From NCBI RefSeq assembly GCF_040807025.1, contig NC_090946.1:80412641-80476640 (forward strand): a stretch of DNA of 64,000 bases, given 5' to 3'. Positions 16,501-28,500 of this stretch are shown here, in pieces. The first letter of the stretch is position 1, and each line of letters begins with the position of its first letter. The position numbers and the translations under genes are program-made. The notes beneath the pieces are model-generated. The model saw only the letters and a list, made by a program, of their open reading frames with translations. It ran no database searches and was not told the origin of the DNA. The stretch is from Struthio camelus (Eukaryota; Chordata; Aves; Struthioniformes; Struthionidae).

Positions 16501-19500
16501 GGCTTCTAAAGGGTACAAAATGTTGTAGCACGTGACTGACCAAAGAAGTTTGTCACTGCCCAACAAGAGCCTCAAGATAGGATGAGGATTCAGTAGCCAA
16601 TGTGCCTTGTCTTCTGTGTCACCACAAAGAGTCCTGGCCGGACCGCAGGGCATATGTCTGGTATAAGAGAATGAGTGTGAATGACTGAAATCAGTTTTGT
16701 TTAAATGTCACTCTCCTCTTCCCCTTTATCTTTCGCTGTCTTCCTCAGGCTTTTATTATGAGTTTTGTTAAGTGGTGTACCAAAACACTAAGGGTGTGTC
16801 TGGTAGACTGTGGCTGGCAGTTGGTTTGACTGTATGACAAAATGTGTAATAGCATAATATGTTCCTTGAAGGTAAACCTAAAGAAACCTTGTCCTTTTTG
16901 GAATGACAGCAGTCACTGTGGAATAAGAGATTGTGCCGTAAAGCCTTGCCCATCTGTAAGTACAAAATCTATTTGCTTACCTCTTTCATGTATTCAGCTT
17001 TTGTGGACCAAGAGGGAGAAATGGCCAAATTACTTAGTCTCCTGGCTATTGTAGCTTTAGCAAAACTGTGGCTCTGATGGAGCTTTCTTAGATGCAGTAG
17101 TACTGAGATCCATGAGAACAGCTGAAATGCCAAGTTCTTCAGGTTTAAAGAGAGACTGAGCTTTTAGTAGCTGACCCTCCGCGAACTGCCAAAAACTTGT
17201 TCTGGTCCCTCTTTTATTAGGAACATCAGTGAAATGATTTTTCAGGCAAATCCACTATTCTTACAAGAAGTACCTCTTGTGTGAATTGCCTGGATACTCA
17301 CTCTGCTAGCCTGTGAGCAACACTGTGATTTGCTTTTTTGGCTGATGAATGCAGACCAGCCCTTGCAGATTTTCCAGCAGTCTCCATAACGTTAAATGGC
17401 TCTTTCAGACTCGTCTGTTCTCCAGTACAAAAGCAGACGCTCTTGTGTTTGCATCCTGGACAAAATACTAGAAATTTTGCATGCACTGAACTAAACGGAA
17501 ACATCTTGGCTGGAGAAATCTGCCTGAAAAAAGGGAGAGAGAAAGTGAGTGAATTAGAAGTTGGTTGCCGGTTTGATAGACCTACCGAGAATGCCACGCA
17601 GCCTGGTTTTCCCTAGTTGGTTACCAGCAACCAACTATCTTGCACTCTCAAGCTTGGGTCTTTAGTTTGTGTGCCCAGCGACAGGACAAGAGGCAATGGG
17701 CACAAACTGAACCACAGGAGGTTCCGTCTGAACCTGAGAAAAAACTTCTTGACTGTGAAGGTGACAGAGCACTGGAACAGGTTGCCCAGAGAGGTAGTGG
17801 AGTCTCCTTCCCTGGAGATATTCAAAACCCGTCTGGACGTGATCCTGGTCAACATGCTCTAGAGGACCCTGCTTGAGCTGGGGGGTTGGACTAGCTGATC
17901 TCCAGAGGTCCCTTCCAACCTAAACCAGTCTGTGATTCTGTGTTTGTGGTGCACAGGAGTATGCCATGCTAACAGATATTAGGATCAGGAACCCTCTTCC
18001 ATCCATAGTACTACTGTATTTTCCTACTTTCCTTGTATTTTTCAATGTCACTGTAGTTTATTTTCACACATGATTTAAAGTATGATGCCTTGGAAGCAGA
18101 TGTTTACCCCCCCCCCCCCCAACTTGATAGTCGGACATAGTGTAGCTGTTAGCTTGTTTCAAAAAAACATCTAAGCTGTTATGACATCTTGAAACAAGCT
18201 GGCACAGGTGGATGAAAAACCATCATTTGTTGTACAAATTCTGATATTTGTGTTGAATTCATTTGTACTCCTTCTCCCTCTCTGCCAAATTACCCTACCC
18301 CTCAAGCAATTCTTTTGTTTCGCTAGTCTCCAGGAGATACCTACCATGAACTAAAACAGGATGATGGCTTTTAGTTTTGTTTTTGATTAAAAGGATCCCA
18401 AGTTTTGTTAAATACTTATTTTTTTCATTAAAAAGGATGTTTTGGATAGTGATGATGACTTATGTGAAGGTGTAATGTTGCAGTTACATTAATATTAGCT
18501 GGAATATGTTCTTAATTTAAATGTGCATTGCTGCTGGAGTCCACTTACTGACTGTGCCACTGCTGGTTTTAATTATTTTGCTTGGGATCCATTTAATTCT
18601 GAAAGCAATAAAAATAACCTTTGCTCATTGTGGGTTCCTCCCCTCCGATTGCAAATACTACCATCGTGAATGAATTTTGCCTCCTAGCACTCCTGCAGTG
18701 CAGAACCAGTTTTATTGCCTTCCTATTGATGGAAGAAGTGGAAGCTGAAAAGAACTTGGAGCCTGATTGTCTTGCGCTGTATGGGGCTGGGAAGCCTGAA
18801 ATGGAAAAAAAGCTTTTGAATGACTTGTATCAAGGCTGGGAGCTGCAATATCTGAAAAGAGGCATCTGGGCTTGTGCCAGGAAGGTCTGCATCACCTGGA
18901 GACAGGATGCCAGATATCAGCTGATGGGAGGGAGGAGTTTCCAGCTCCTCCAAAATTTATATTGGCTTCACTAGCCTTATGCTTGAGTACGCAAAACATA
19001 ACCTGACATAGCACCCGTGAAAGGCTGCTGACCTGTTCAGAAGAGGAGTCTTGCGAAAAATCACAATAAACAAACACTGAGAATGTTGCTTAACGTTAGT
19101 CTCTGGAGGAGCCAGAAATCAAATGTGTCATAAGTTTCAGCTGAGTGGTTGAATACCTTCTAACTTTTAGGAACTGTGGTAAACTTCTCTTTTTTTTTTT
19201 TTTTCCAGAGATTAGACTAAAAAGCCCCATCAGCCTCACAGGTAGCATGTACTCAATTTTGTCTTTCAGAATGAAGTCCCTGATGGAATCAGATCTGGAC
19301 GTTTTAAGGTGAGCGTGTCTACATGCACAAAATGACACTGGTTACAGGACTAGTTTTGTGTCAAATCCAGCTGTTTAAAAAACAAAACAAACAACATTAA
19401 AAACAAAACAAAAAACATTACTTCGCACCCGAATAAGAAGGTGGGAAGTAATGGTCAGGATGTATTTCATGGCTAAAATTGTACCCTCTTCAAGTGTTTA

Positions 19501-22500
19501 GCATACAATAGAGCCTTGAAGTGAGTGTCCTGAAGTTGGTTCTTCCCCTCTGCTAATGTAGGATAGTTTGGGAGACTTTTTCCAAGAGCAAACGTCCTAT
19601 TTAGGCACAAAATGCTCCTCTGGCAGTGTTGGAGGCTGTTGCAAGTCCCAGCAACAACTGCCACAATTGCATAAGCTTCTGAATATCTGCAGACATCCTG
19701 TGGAAATGCAGGATGGGATGAATCATAAGTGTTTCTGATGCTTAGGCTATTTAGTGTGTTAAAGGCAGAATTCTAACAGTGGTAAAAATGCTTTTTAATC
19801 CTTCCTCCCTACCCCACCCCCTGACTTTTCAACTCAGTATTCAGAAGAAGCCAATAACCTTGCTGAAGAGTGTGAAGAAGCTGAGAGACTTGGAGCTGTT
19901 GATGGGTCTCTGAGGTTTGTCGTCTTTTTCCACAATCCTTCCTTTTCTTGAAGGAAACCTGATATCAAATGTCCTTTCCAATAGTCTGTCTCTCCCCTTT
20001 GCAGTGAGGAAACCCAGGAGGCTGTCCTTCGGTGGACGCGGCACGATGACTCTTCAGACAGCTTCTGCGAAGCCGATGGTATAGGGACCTATTTGATGTG
20101 ACAAATTTTGTAATGTGATTTAAGCGCTTTAAATTCCCTGCAGAACTTCCAGGCCAAGGTGTAACTGGCAAGCCTGCAGCATATGTGGCATTGCTACTCT
20201 CTCTCTCTCAGTGTTTTGAAAATAATGTGAGGTAAATGTTCCTGACAAAGCTTCTTTGCTGGTCAAGGTCTTGTGGTGTTTAGCAAGTTAGCAACTTAGA
20301 TGGAGCATGCTCGGTGTTAGCTGTGCCATCAGTGGCCTTGCCCTCTGATAGCACTGAAGGGCAGAGAGCTGTGCCCTGCTGTAACGGGTTGGTGTGCAGG
20401 AAATACTGTGTATGTGCCTTTTAGGAGAGGGACTGGTCTCTTTAGAAGACTGTTTAGTATGTGAAGGGGTGGCTGGATTGGCACTGGAAGGCGTCATTTT
20501 TCCATCAGAAGCTTTTGTCACTGACCAGCACTCTGTTTTACAGACATCCTTTCTCCTGATGCAGAGTATGTGGACTTACTGCTGAATCCTGAACGCTATA
20601 CTGGCTACAAAGGACCAGATGCCTGGAAGATCTGGAATAGTATTTATGAAGAAAATTGTTTCAAGTAGGTGCTTAGGGAGACAGGTTCCACGAGCCATCA
20701 AGCACCTGCAGGTGCTGATTTTTGCAGAGGGACTGCATGTGTTTTAATCACTCCATCACCCCCATCCTCTGCTCCTTGCAGCAGTGCTTGTTCCGTGTGG
20801 GCTGTCGGAGCAGGGAACAAGCTGCGTGGCTGCCCTATGGCTGGGGGGCGAGCCCTCCTTGCTGTTCCTTGTATCACAGTCTTGTCGTGGTGCAGGCTTC
20901 CGATTCAAGCCCCGCAGCGTGGCGAGGCAGCAGCCTGCCAGGAGGTGTACATCCGTTGTGTAACGTGATCCCGGTCACGTAGTCCTGTCCTCCCTGGCCA
21001 GTGCACGCTGGTGGCTCAGCTGAGTTGAACTCTTCTCCCCGGTCTCTAAGCAGAGTTCAGACTCTGCTTTAGGGTTGTCCTGGTGTCGCTGTACGGTACT
21101 GGTGGGCAACTGATCTGTAACTGTAGTCTTGCTTGCTGTGATCTCTTCCGTGATCCTCCCCATTCGCAACAGTGCTTCTTCTAGCATCAAGTCTGTGGCA
21201 TAATGTCTGCTTGCACTTGTATAGACATGTGAGTTTTCCTGGTTACAGAGAAAATTCTGTAGCTTTTTCTTCTAAGAGAAAGCTACATTTCTCTCTACCC
21301 TTTTCCTGACTGAGCAAAGTTAAAGCACAGGAGTTCTTCGATCTCCTTAGGCTGTGTGACTGCTGGGAGGTAGGTTTCTGCACAGCAATGAGACAATCAC
21401 TTACATTACTTAAATCACTTTTCTTCCTTAGGCCTCAGACTGTAAAAAGACCTCTGGCATCTGGTAGAGGTGAGTCATTTATTCATCCTGCTAAATGGTT
21501 TGGTAGTATGCTGATTTGAGCTCCAGGAACAGTAAATGTTATCTGAGCTGCTTCTACTTAATGAGAAATGTCTTGGCTCTCGATCGAGTCTGGAATTTTA
21601 TGGATAATATAAAGGGCACCTGGAAGGATGTCTTTCTGGCATTCATCGTGTGGAAAGGGAGTCTGATTTGCTACTTGTAGAAGAGATGGGAGCTTTGGTG
21701 GGACTAGGAGCAGGACTGAACCTTGAGCCCTTCCTGGGCACCGGATTTCTGTGCTCACAATGTCAAAAGCATCCATGAAGGTCTGAAGTAAGACCCTGCT
21801 CAGGATCCTCTTTGGAAACCAGCTAGTAAGAGAAACTCTGTGCTAGTAGCTAAGACCAAACAGAGTAAATGCAAGTAGGGAAGGGATTTGAAAGCATAAA
21901 GGGTTTATTGCCCAAGGCTGCTAAGAGCCCCCACATCTCCTGATGCCCCTTCCTGCCCGGACATCTAGAGCATGCTGCCTTGCTCCTCCTTTGTTTGACC
22001 TGAACCCTCTGGTGTGTCATGCCGTGTTGTTTAAGCCCAGGAGAAGCTTGTTCAAAAGCAACTCTCTGAAGACCAATCCAGCAGTGCCTTCTGTGGTTAT
22101 CCCTGAATTTTTCCTAGGTTGTGTAGGTGTTTTGCCCCATTCTTTGACTGACCCTTGTGCAAAGGAGCAGTGCTCCAGGAGCAGCTCTGGTGAAGGGAGT
22201 ATACAATGGCAATTAAAATATTAGTGCTTCCCTTGATGACTTCTGTTTGGTGCAAGATAAAAGAAATAATGTAGGTTCCCTGAGAGGACAGGGAAGGACT
22301 GCTGTCCTTCAGATGAGGAAGCAGGAGGACAAAAATAGATGATCTGACCTAATGCCTGTCAGAGTTGCTGCTAGTGACTATATATACTGCAGGAAGTAGG
22401 GATGGAGTCTTTGAGTAACCTGCCGGAGGTCATACAGGAGATCTGTGGCAGAGAGGTAGACAGTTGCATTCTCTGTTCTACGGTCTCTGCTTCAACTTTT

Positions 22501-25500
22501 ACTTCCTTTGCAAATATTGATCCATTCTGTGCTGGTCAGGTTATTCAGGAGCATTGCTCACCTGGTATCTTTACCGCCTGCAGTTTGAGATGCTATTTTG
22601 TGTATTTAGAATAATTCTAAACTCTGGAGGTGCTTGTTCTCTTGTCAGAGCAGATCAAGAGAAATCTGAATGGTTGTGCTTCAGAGTTTATTTTTGGTCA
22701 CGTGTAATTTTTATCTCCTCTTTTCTCCCTCTCCCCTCCCTCCCATGCTTTTCTCTTCAGGAGATGACGGAGGTGAGTAGTACTGTTTTTTCTGATAACA
22801 GAAACAAATGCAGATTCTTTATTGTGTTCTGTCATGAGCTGTAGCATTAGAGTAGTGCACCTGGCTAGCAAAATCATTGTGCAGGCAAAGTCAGAAGTGG
22901 TCTTGAAATTCTGCTGCATTCAGGGCCCTGTGGAGAGATCCCTCTGAGCTCCGTGTTCCTGAGGCCAGCCCACCCTTGTGTGGATGTTACAAAAAGGAAT
23001 CTGCAGGTTTTTTTTGGAGCACAAGTCCCGTTTGAAGATCAAATCACTGAAGTGTCCAGTCTTCAGGAATAAGACTTACCATTGTGTTTCTCGGTATATG
23101 TTAGTGCTAATTCTGGTGTAGCAGAAAAGCATCTTTGAGGGAGAACTGGCCATTACATAGGGAGCTTTCCAAAGAACTGCAGTCCCAATAGCCTCTGGCA
23201 TCTGGTAGGAGTTGGGTGCCTAATTTCCTTTGGCCCTTCAGGGCTCAAGTCTGGGAAGGGCAGTGCCCTGGAGCTTTTTGCCCTCTGCAGCACTGGGTCT
23301 GTGTGTGTGACGTGCCTTCCTGTCTCCAAATTATTTCCAAATCATTCTGTCGTCTCCAGATTATTTTCTACCGTGTAGCAGGGTGTTAGCACAAAGCACT
23401 GGCTTGTGTGATTGTACATACTTGGTTGAACTCTTCTATTTCTTTTTCTTAATAATAAAAATATCGCTTTCCCCACCCTGGCCAGAAAAGGAAAACAAAC
23501 TGTGGTCCTAGCCTCCCCCTAGGCCATGGCATTCTGCAGTGCTTTTGCCCCACAGCTCTTGCTGAGATGGGTGGGAAACACCATGTGCTATCTCTAACTG
23601 CTAGCAAAGTGAGTCTCAGAAGTGTCAGCCGCAGGAGTGGGGAGGAAAACTATTTTCATGCTCTTCTAATGCTCCTCTCCCTCATTTGGCAAACTGGAGC
23701 GGACAGAGTTCCTCTAGGGTCTGACATCAGAGAGAGCTTTAGGGCATCAGGCTTGGCTGTGGGAACAGCCCTCCTGTGCTGCAGCGGGGAATGCACTGGT
23801 TTGTCACATTAGTTCCCTGTTCCTGCCCTCCTCTGAAAGGTGTGGCCAGGGAGGTAGCCTAAAACATGACACAATATGTTAGAGCCCTCCTGCTAGCACA
23901 AGCTCTTTCACTCATGTGCTCGTTTTCCTTTTGTTTCCAGGGCATACGTTTTACAACTGGCTGAAAGGTAATTCTTTTTCTAAACTTGGTTGCTCCTCTA
24001 AGGATGAATGCAAAATAGCCAGGGTGCGGGTGGGAATTATTTGTCACACTTAAGTGAGATTAGATTTCTGTCTGACAGGCAGGAGAGGAAAACTCAACGT
24101 ACACTTTCAATATCTTGAAATGTCTGTTTTTTTTCAGGTGTTTGCATAGAGAAACGAGCTTTCTACAGGCTTATTTCTGGTCTCCATGCAAGCATCAACA
24201 TTCATTTGAGTGCCAGGTACCTTTTACAAGGTAAGTGCCACTTTCTGTGGTGACTCTCTGGTGTCAGCTGTAAGTTGACACTGGAGTTTAACTTCTGTGG
24301 CTCAGCTAAACACCAGCTGAAGCTCATTCCAGCAGGGTTTGGGCTTACTTCTATTGTTCTTCTCTTCCCTTCCTCGGCACACAGGTAGCCACTGGTTGTA
24401 TAATGCAATCAGGAATGCAGTTACCACATGACTTTAGATCTGAAAAGGGCTGGGCTGTGCTCCTTACCTAGACCTCCAGCTTGCGTTCCTTTTGGTCTTC
24501 CTCCAAGCTTACTTTGGAGCACATCGTTTTCCATGTGCCTATCAGGCTGCCTCTTTCTAGCCTGTCTCTGACAGTTTAGCAGTAATCTCTCCTAAACTGT
24601 GAGATGCTTGGCTGGGATTTTCCAAGATCCTTGAGCGGTTTCTGTATGCCACTTCTATTTCCTTTGCGTGCCTTTGTCCACAATTCGCTACACGAAGTAT
24701 TGTTGTAGTTCTAAGTGGTACCTGTGGACAAGGCCTACCAGCTTTATTCTGTTAAAACTTGCAAAAATCAAATACAGGCGACTTTTAAATTTAAGATAAC
24801 TGTAGGAATTTACTTAGTTAAATCTAAATTACTTATCCAATTAGATTTAAGTCTCTACGGACCCAAAGGCCTCACCTTGATGTAAGTTACACTATGTTAG
24901 ACCTAGAGGAGATAAAATAACAAGAGAAACATCAAAGGTAAGAGATGACTTGGGACTCTGCAAAAAAGAGGATTAGGACATCAGCTTGGCTACAGATAGA
25001 CAAGCAAAGACACTTATTTTACTTATGCAGAATGGGATACTTTCTGTTGGTGAAAGGCTAGAGAAAAAAATCTCTGCTCTGAGAAGGTGTTCTTCTCTGT
25101 TCAGCTCGGATCTGGGCAGACATTCCCATCATAGATGCCATGATATCCCTGTAGATTGCTTAGCTCCTGAAACTGAAAGACAGGAAAGAGTCCTTCCCTG
25201 CTAGGCTGGTCATCTATTGGCAATTTAGAAGTTAAGATCTTCTAAAGCTTCTTGTATTTTTCATTTTAATTCATCAGGTTGATATGACTGTATTATAACT
25301 TACTTCCACTACATACTGTACATAATTAGACAAATGAGCAACAGAACCATGCTGTGAAAGCCTCTTCTGTCTGGGGCAGGCTTCTTGAAACCTCTTGATT
25401 CCTGGGTCAGTGGGCTGTTGAGTTTCTGCCCATCTCCTGGGATGGTGGCACAGCTGTTCTCCACTTCAGCTGCCCCACCGTTTATTACTGACCCAGCAGC

Positions 25501-28500
25501 AGTCTGAGCAAAGATGCTGGCCTGCACTGAAGCCTGGCCACGTGTGCGCTCTGCTCTGCTCTCGGGGTGGCAGGTCCCAGTGAGGACAGGACCAAGATCT
25601 TGGCATGGTAAACCACTGCAGCAGGGTTTGCCAGAGCTTCTCTGGCAGAGCCTTTGTCTGAGGGAACCCTGAGATTTCTCTTAGGTTGTTTAGTTATCTG
25701 TAAACAACTCTGAGAATCACAGAAGAGGGATGAATATGGGCCCAACTTCAGGTATTTCGCTGTGCTCCCTAAGTTACGATCCTTGTCACCCTGCTCCCTG
25801 CGTATTCAGTGGAGAGGGGCTGGTAGAGCTTTTTTAGAGAGGTTTTCACATGTCCCAGTGAAGTAGGAAGGCTCAGCTCTGACAGCTCTTCATCCCATCC
25901 TGCATACATTCCCCCAGCTGCAAGACAGTGGTCACCCCCCTCTTAGGGTGAGCGTGTGGCACGTGAGCAGAGATGCCCAGGCAGTCCCTGGCGGAGCTGC
26001 TGTCAGAGTGACGCTGAGCAGTGCCGTGTAGGGGGTGCAAGCAGTGTATCTGTGTTAGGACTGTGCCCTGCTCGAGTGTGTCAGCACTTCACTGCACTGG
26101 CCTTGTGGCTAGCTTGGATCTCTACCTCACAGTGTACAGCATACGCCCTCCTGGTTTAGACTGTAAACAGTCTCCCTTGCCTAAATCTTCTGTGAGCTTG
26201 ATAGCAGAAAATACAGGCCTATCTCCTCTGATTCTTGGCTGCTTTCTTTTTCTGCTGCACTGCCTCCCTAGAAGGAACTTTCTTGAGGCCCTCATGTTCA
26301 TTAGGGAGTTCCCCAGCCTCTGATTTGCACGCTGGCTCCTGCTGCAATGTAATCAGGAGGTCTGGGCTGTCTGCCTTTGCAGACATTCGGACCAAAGCAG
26401 TGAGACCTCTTATGACTTCTGCAGCAAGTCAGTGGTTAGCTTTTGAGGGCAGGAATGACGGAAACGAAGGGCTCTGGGACCTTCTCAGCCTGTCCGGTAC
26501 ATCCACGTTGCCCTTGTCACTTGCAGACAAAACTGCTCTCGGAAACAGTCAGTTCAACTGATGGAAAACTCTTGAACTAACTTAATTCTGTTTAAAATGG
26601 GTAGTGTCTATTTTTGGCTTTTGCTTGTAAACATGAGTGATATTTTTGACTGACTTAATGTCTGTGGGAGTTCTGCATCTCTTGGGATTTTAGTTTAGCT
26701 AAAAAGACATGCCTCTCGGCACTTGAGCAATTTTGGGAGAATAAAATCGCTGTGACTATTGTAAGTCTTGGACCTCCTTGGATAGAGTTATGTTTCATCA
26801 TCTAGTTTGGGACAGTGGGATGAGATCAGCTAGAACTATAACCATTTACCTTATTTCTCTGTGTGTGTGTGTGTGTGGTGTTCTGTTTTGGTTTTTTGCT
26901 ATCTCAGATACCTGGTCAGAGAAGAAATGGGGCCCCAATGTTACAGAGTTCCAGCAGAGATTCGATGAAGTCCTTACCAGAGGGGAAGGTCCCAGGAGAC
27001 TCAAGAACCTGTATTTCCTCTACCTGATAGAGCTGCGGGCCCTATCCAAAGCATTGCCGTTCTTTGAGCGCCCGGGTTTCCAGCTGTACACAGGAAATAA
27101 AATTCACGATGCAGAAATCAAAGACCTGTTGCTGGAAATTCTCCATCTGGCCAAGTAAATACATTCGGTACCTGGGGAGAATGGCTCTTTCAACCTTGGC
27201 GGCTCTGAGCACGCTTAACCTTTCACTTAAAGCACCTAGGAGGGCAGGTTCTGGGTTCTTTCTTGTAGTGGGATAACATGATTTGTGCAGTAGGATAGTG
27301 CTGTTGGTAGTACATTGGTATCTGAATTCACATTGCAAAACAGGGTAATTAAGCCCACAGTTGAATGGCTTAGGCTGCCTTTTTGATTTAGCAAATTTGA
27401 TTTAATAACCACCTATGTGTCAGCCTTGAAACTGGCTACCAGTTTGACTGACCCATGGAATGCCAGTCCTGGCTTCATATTTTTGTCTAGAAAAAATTCT
27501 AAATGCTTTGGTAACAGGGATTTGGGCTATTGGACAGAGTTGGGAGTAAGAGAATGCAGGACAGCAAACCAGATTCAAATAGCTATCTCCTAAAGCACGT
27601 TTGAATTTATCTTGTCGCTTTCCCATGCCTTCAGTGCCTGTGTCTGTTAGAAAACAGATTACAATTGCTTAGAAACCATAGAGCGATAGCTGAAAATCTC
27701 TCTAAGGTGAGATACAAGCTAAAATGGAGAGCCCCTAAGAGATTTAAGAAACGGAGCTTACACCTAAACATTTGGAGATGTTAGGCGTCTAAGACCTATT
27801 GATTTCATCTGCATGCCTAACCAGATACTTCTGTGGACCTGGACTTAAGCCATACGATCTGTAGAAAGATAAAACTCTTTTTAATTTTTTTTTAATTCCA
27901 TTTCAGGTCTTTCCCTCTGCATTTTGATGAAAACTCATTTTTTGCAGGGAATAAAAAAGAAGCTGCTAAACTAAAGGTAACTGTCCACCCCTTCCCTTTG
28001 GGGCCCTTGCTGAAAGAATATTCAAGCTTGTGTCTGGAATAATACTAGATATGACAGGGACCTCGGTATGCTCAAGGTACCAGATCGGATATTTCTTACT
28101 CATTTTGCTTTCTGAATGGTTTGGATGTTGGTGAGGAGCTAGAGATCTTAGGGCGCACCCTAAGGAGAGCGGTGAATTGCTGCTGAGGACCCCATTTTGG
28201 GAAGCATAACACTAACTCAGTCTGACTGAATTTAGCCTGAGGTCTAACAGTAATGCACTACTGGATTTGTTTAAATTAATGCATGGAAGAAGTCCTAATT
28301 AGTGTTAAACCATGATCAACTTTAAATGTCTTTTCCCCTAGGAGGAATTTAGGCTACATTTTAAGAATATTTCTAAGATAATGGACTGTGTTGGCTGCTT
28401 CAAATGTCGCCTCTGGGGGAAGTTGCAGGTAAGTTTCGTCAGCAATTTGGTACAGGTCTGGAAACATCTCATCTGATGGGATTCTGGTGTGCAGATGCAG

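Larger units (their letters stand above)
20665..23940 (+). other. ERO1A: ERO1A introns 7, 8 and 9
   Basis: Noncoding apart from exon 8 and the micro-exon. No repeat family recognised. Confidence 0.75.

Noticed and set aside
20665-20670. Alternative donor six bases after the chosen end of ERO1A exon 7
   Set aside because: It would add an in-frame TAG stop; the earlier GTAGGT joins exactly to AAG CCT in exon 8.
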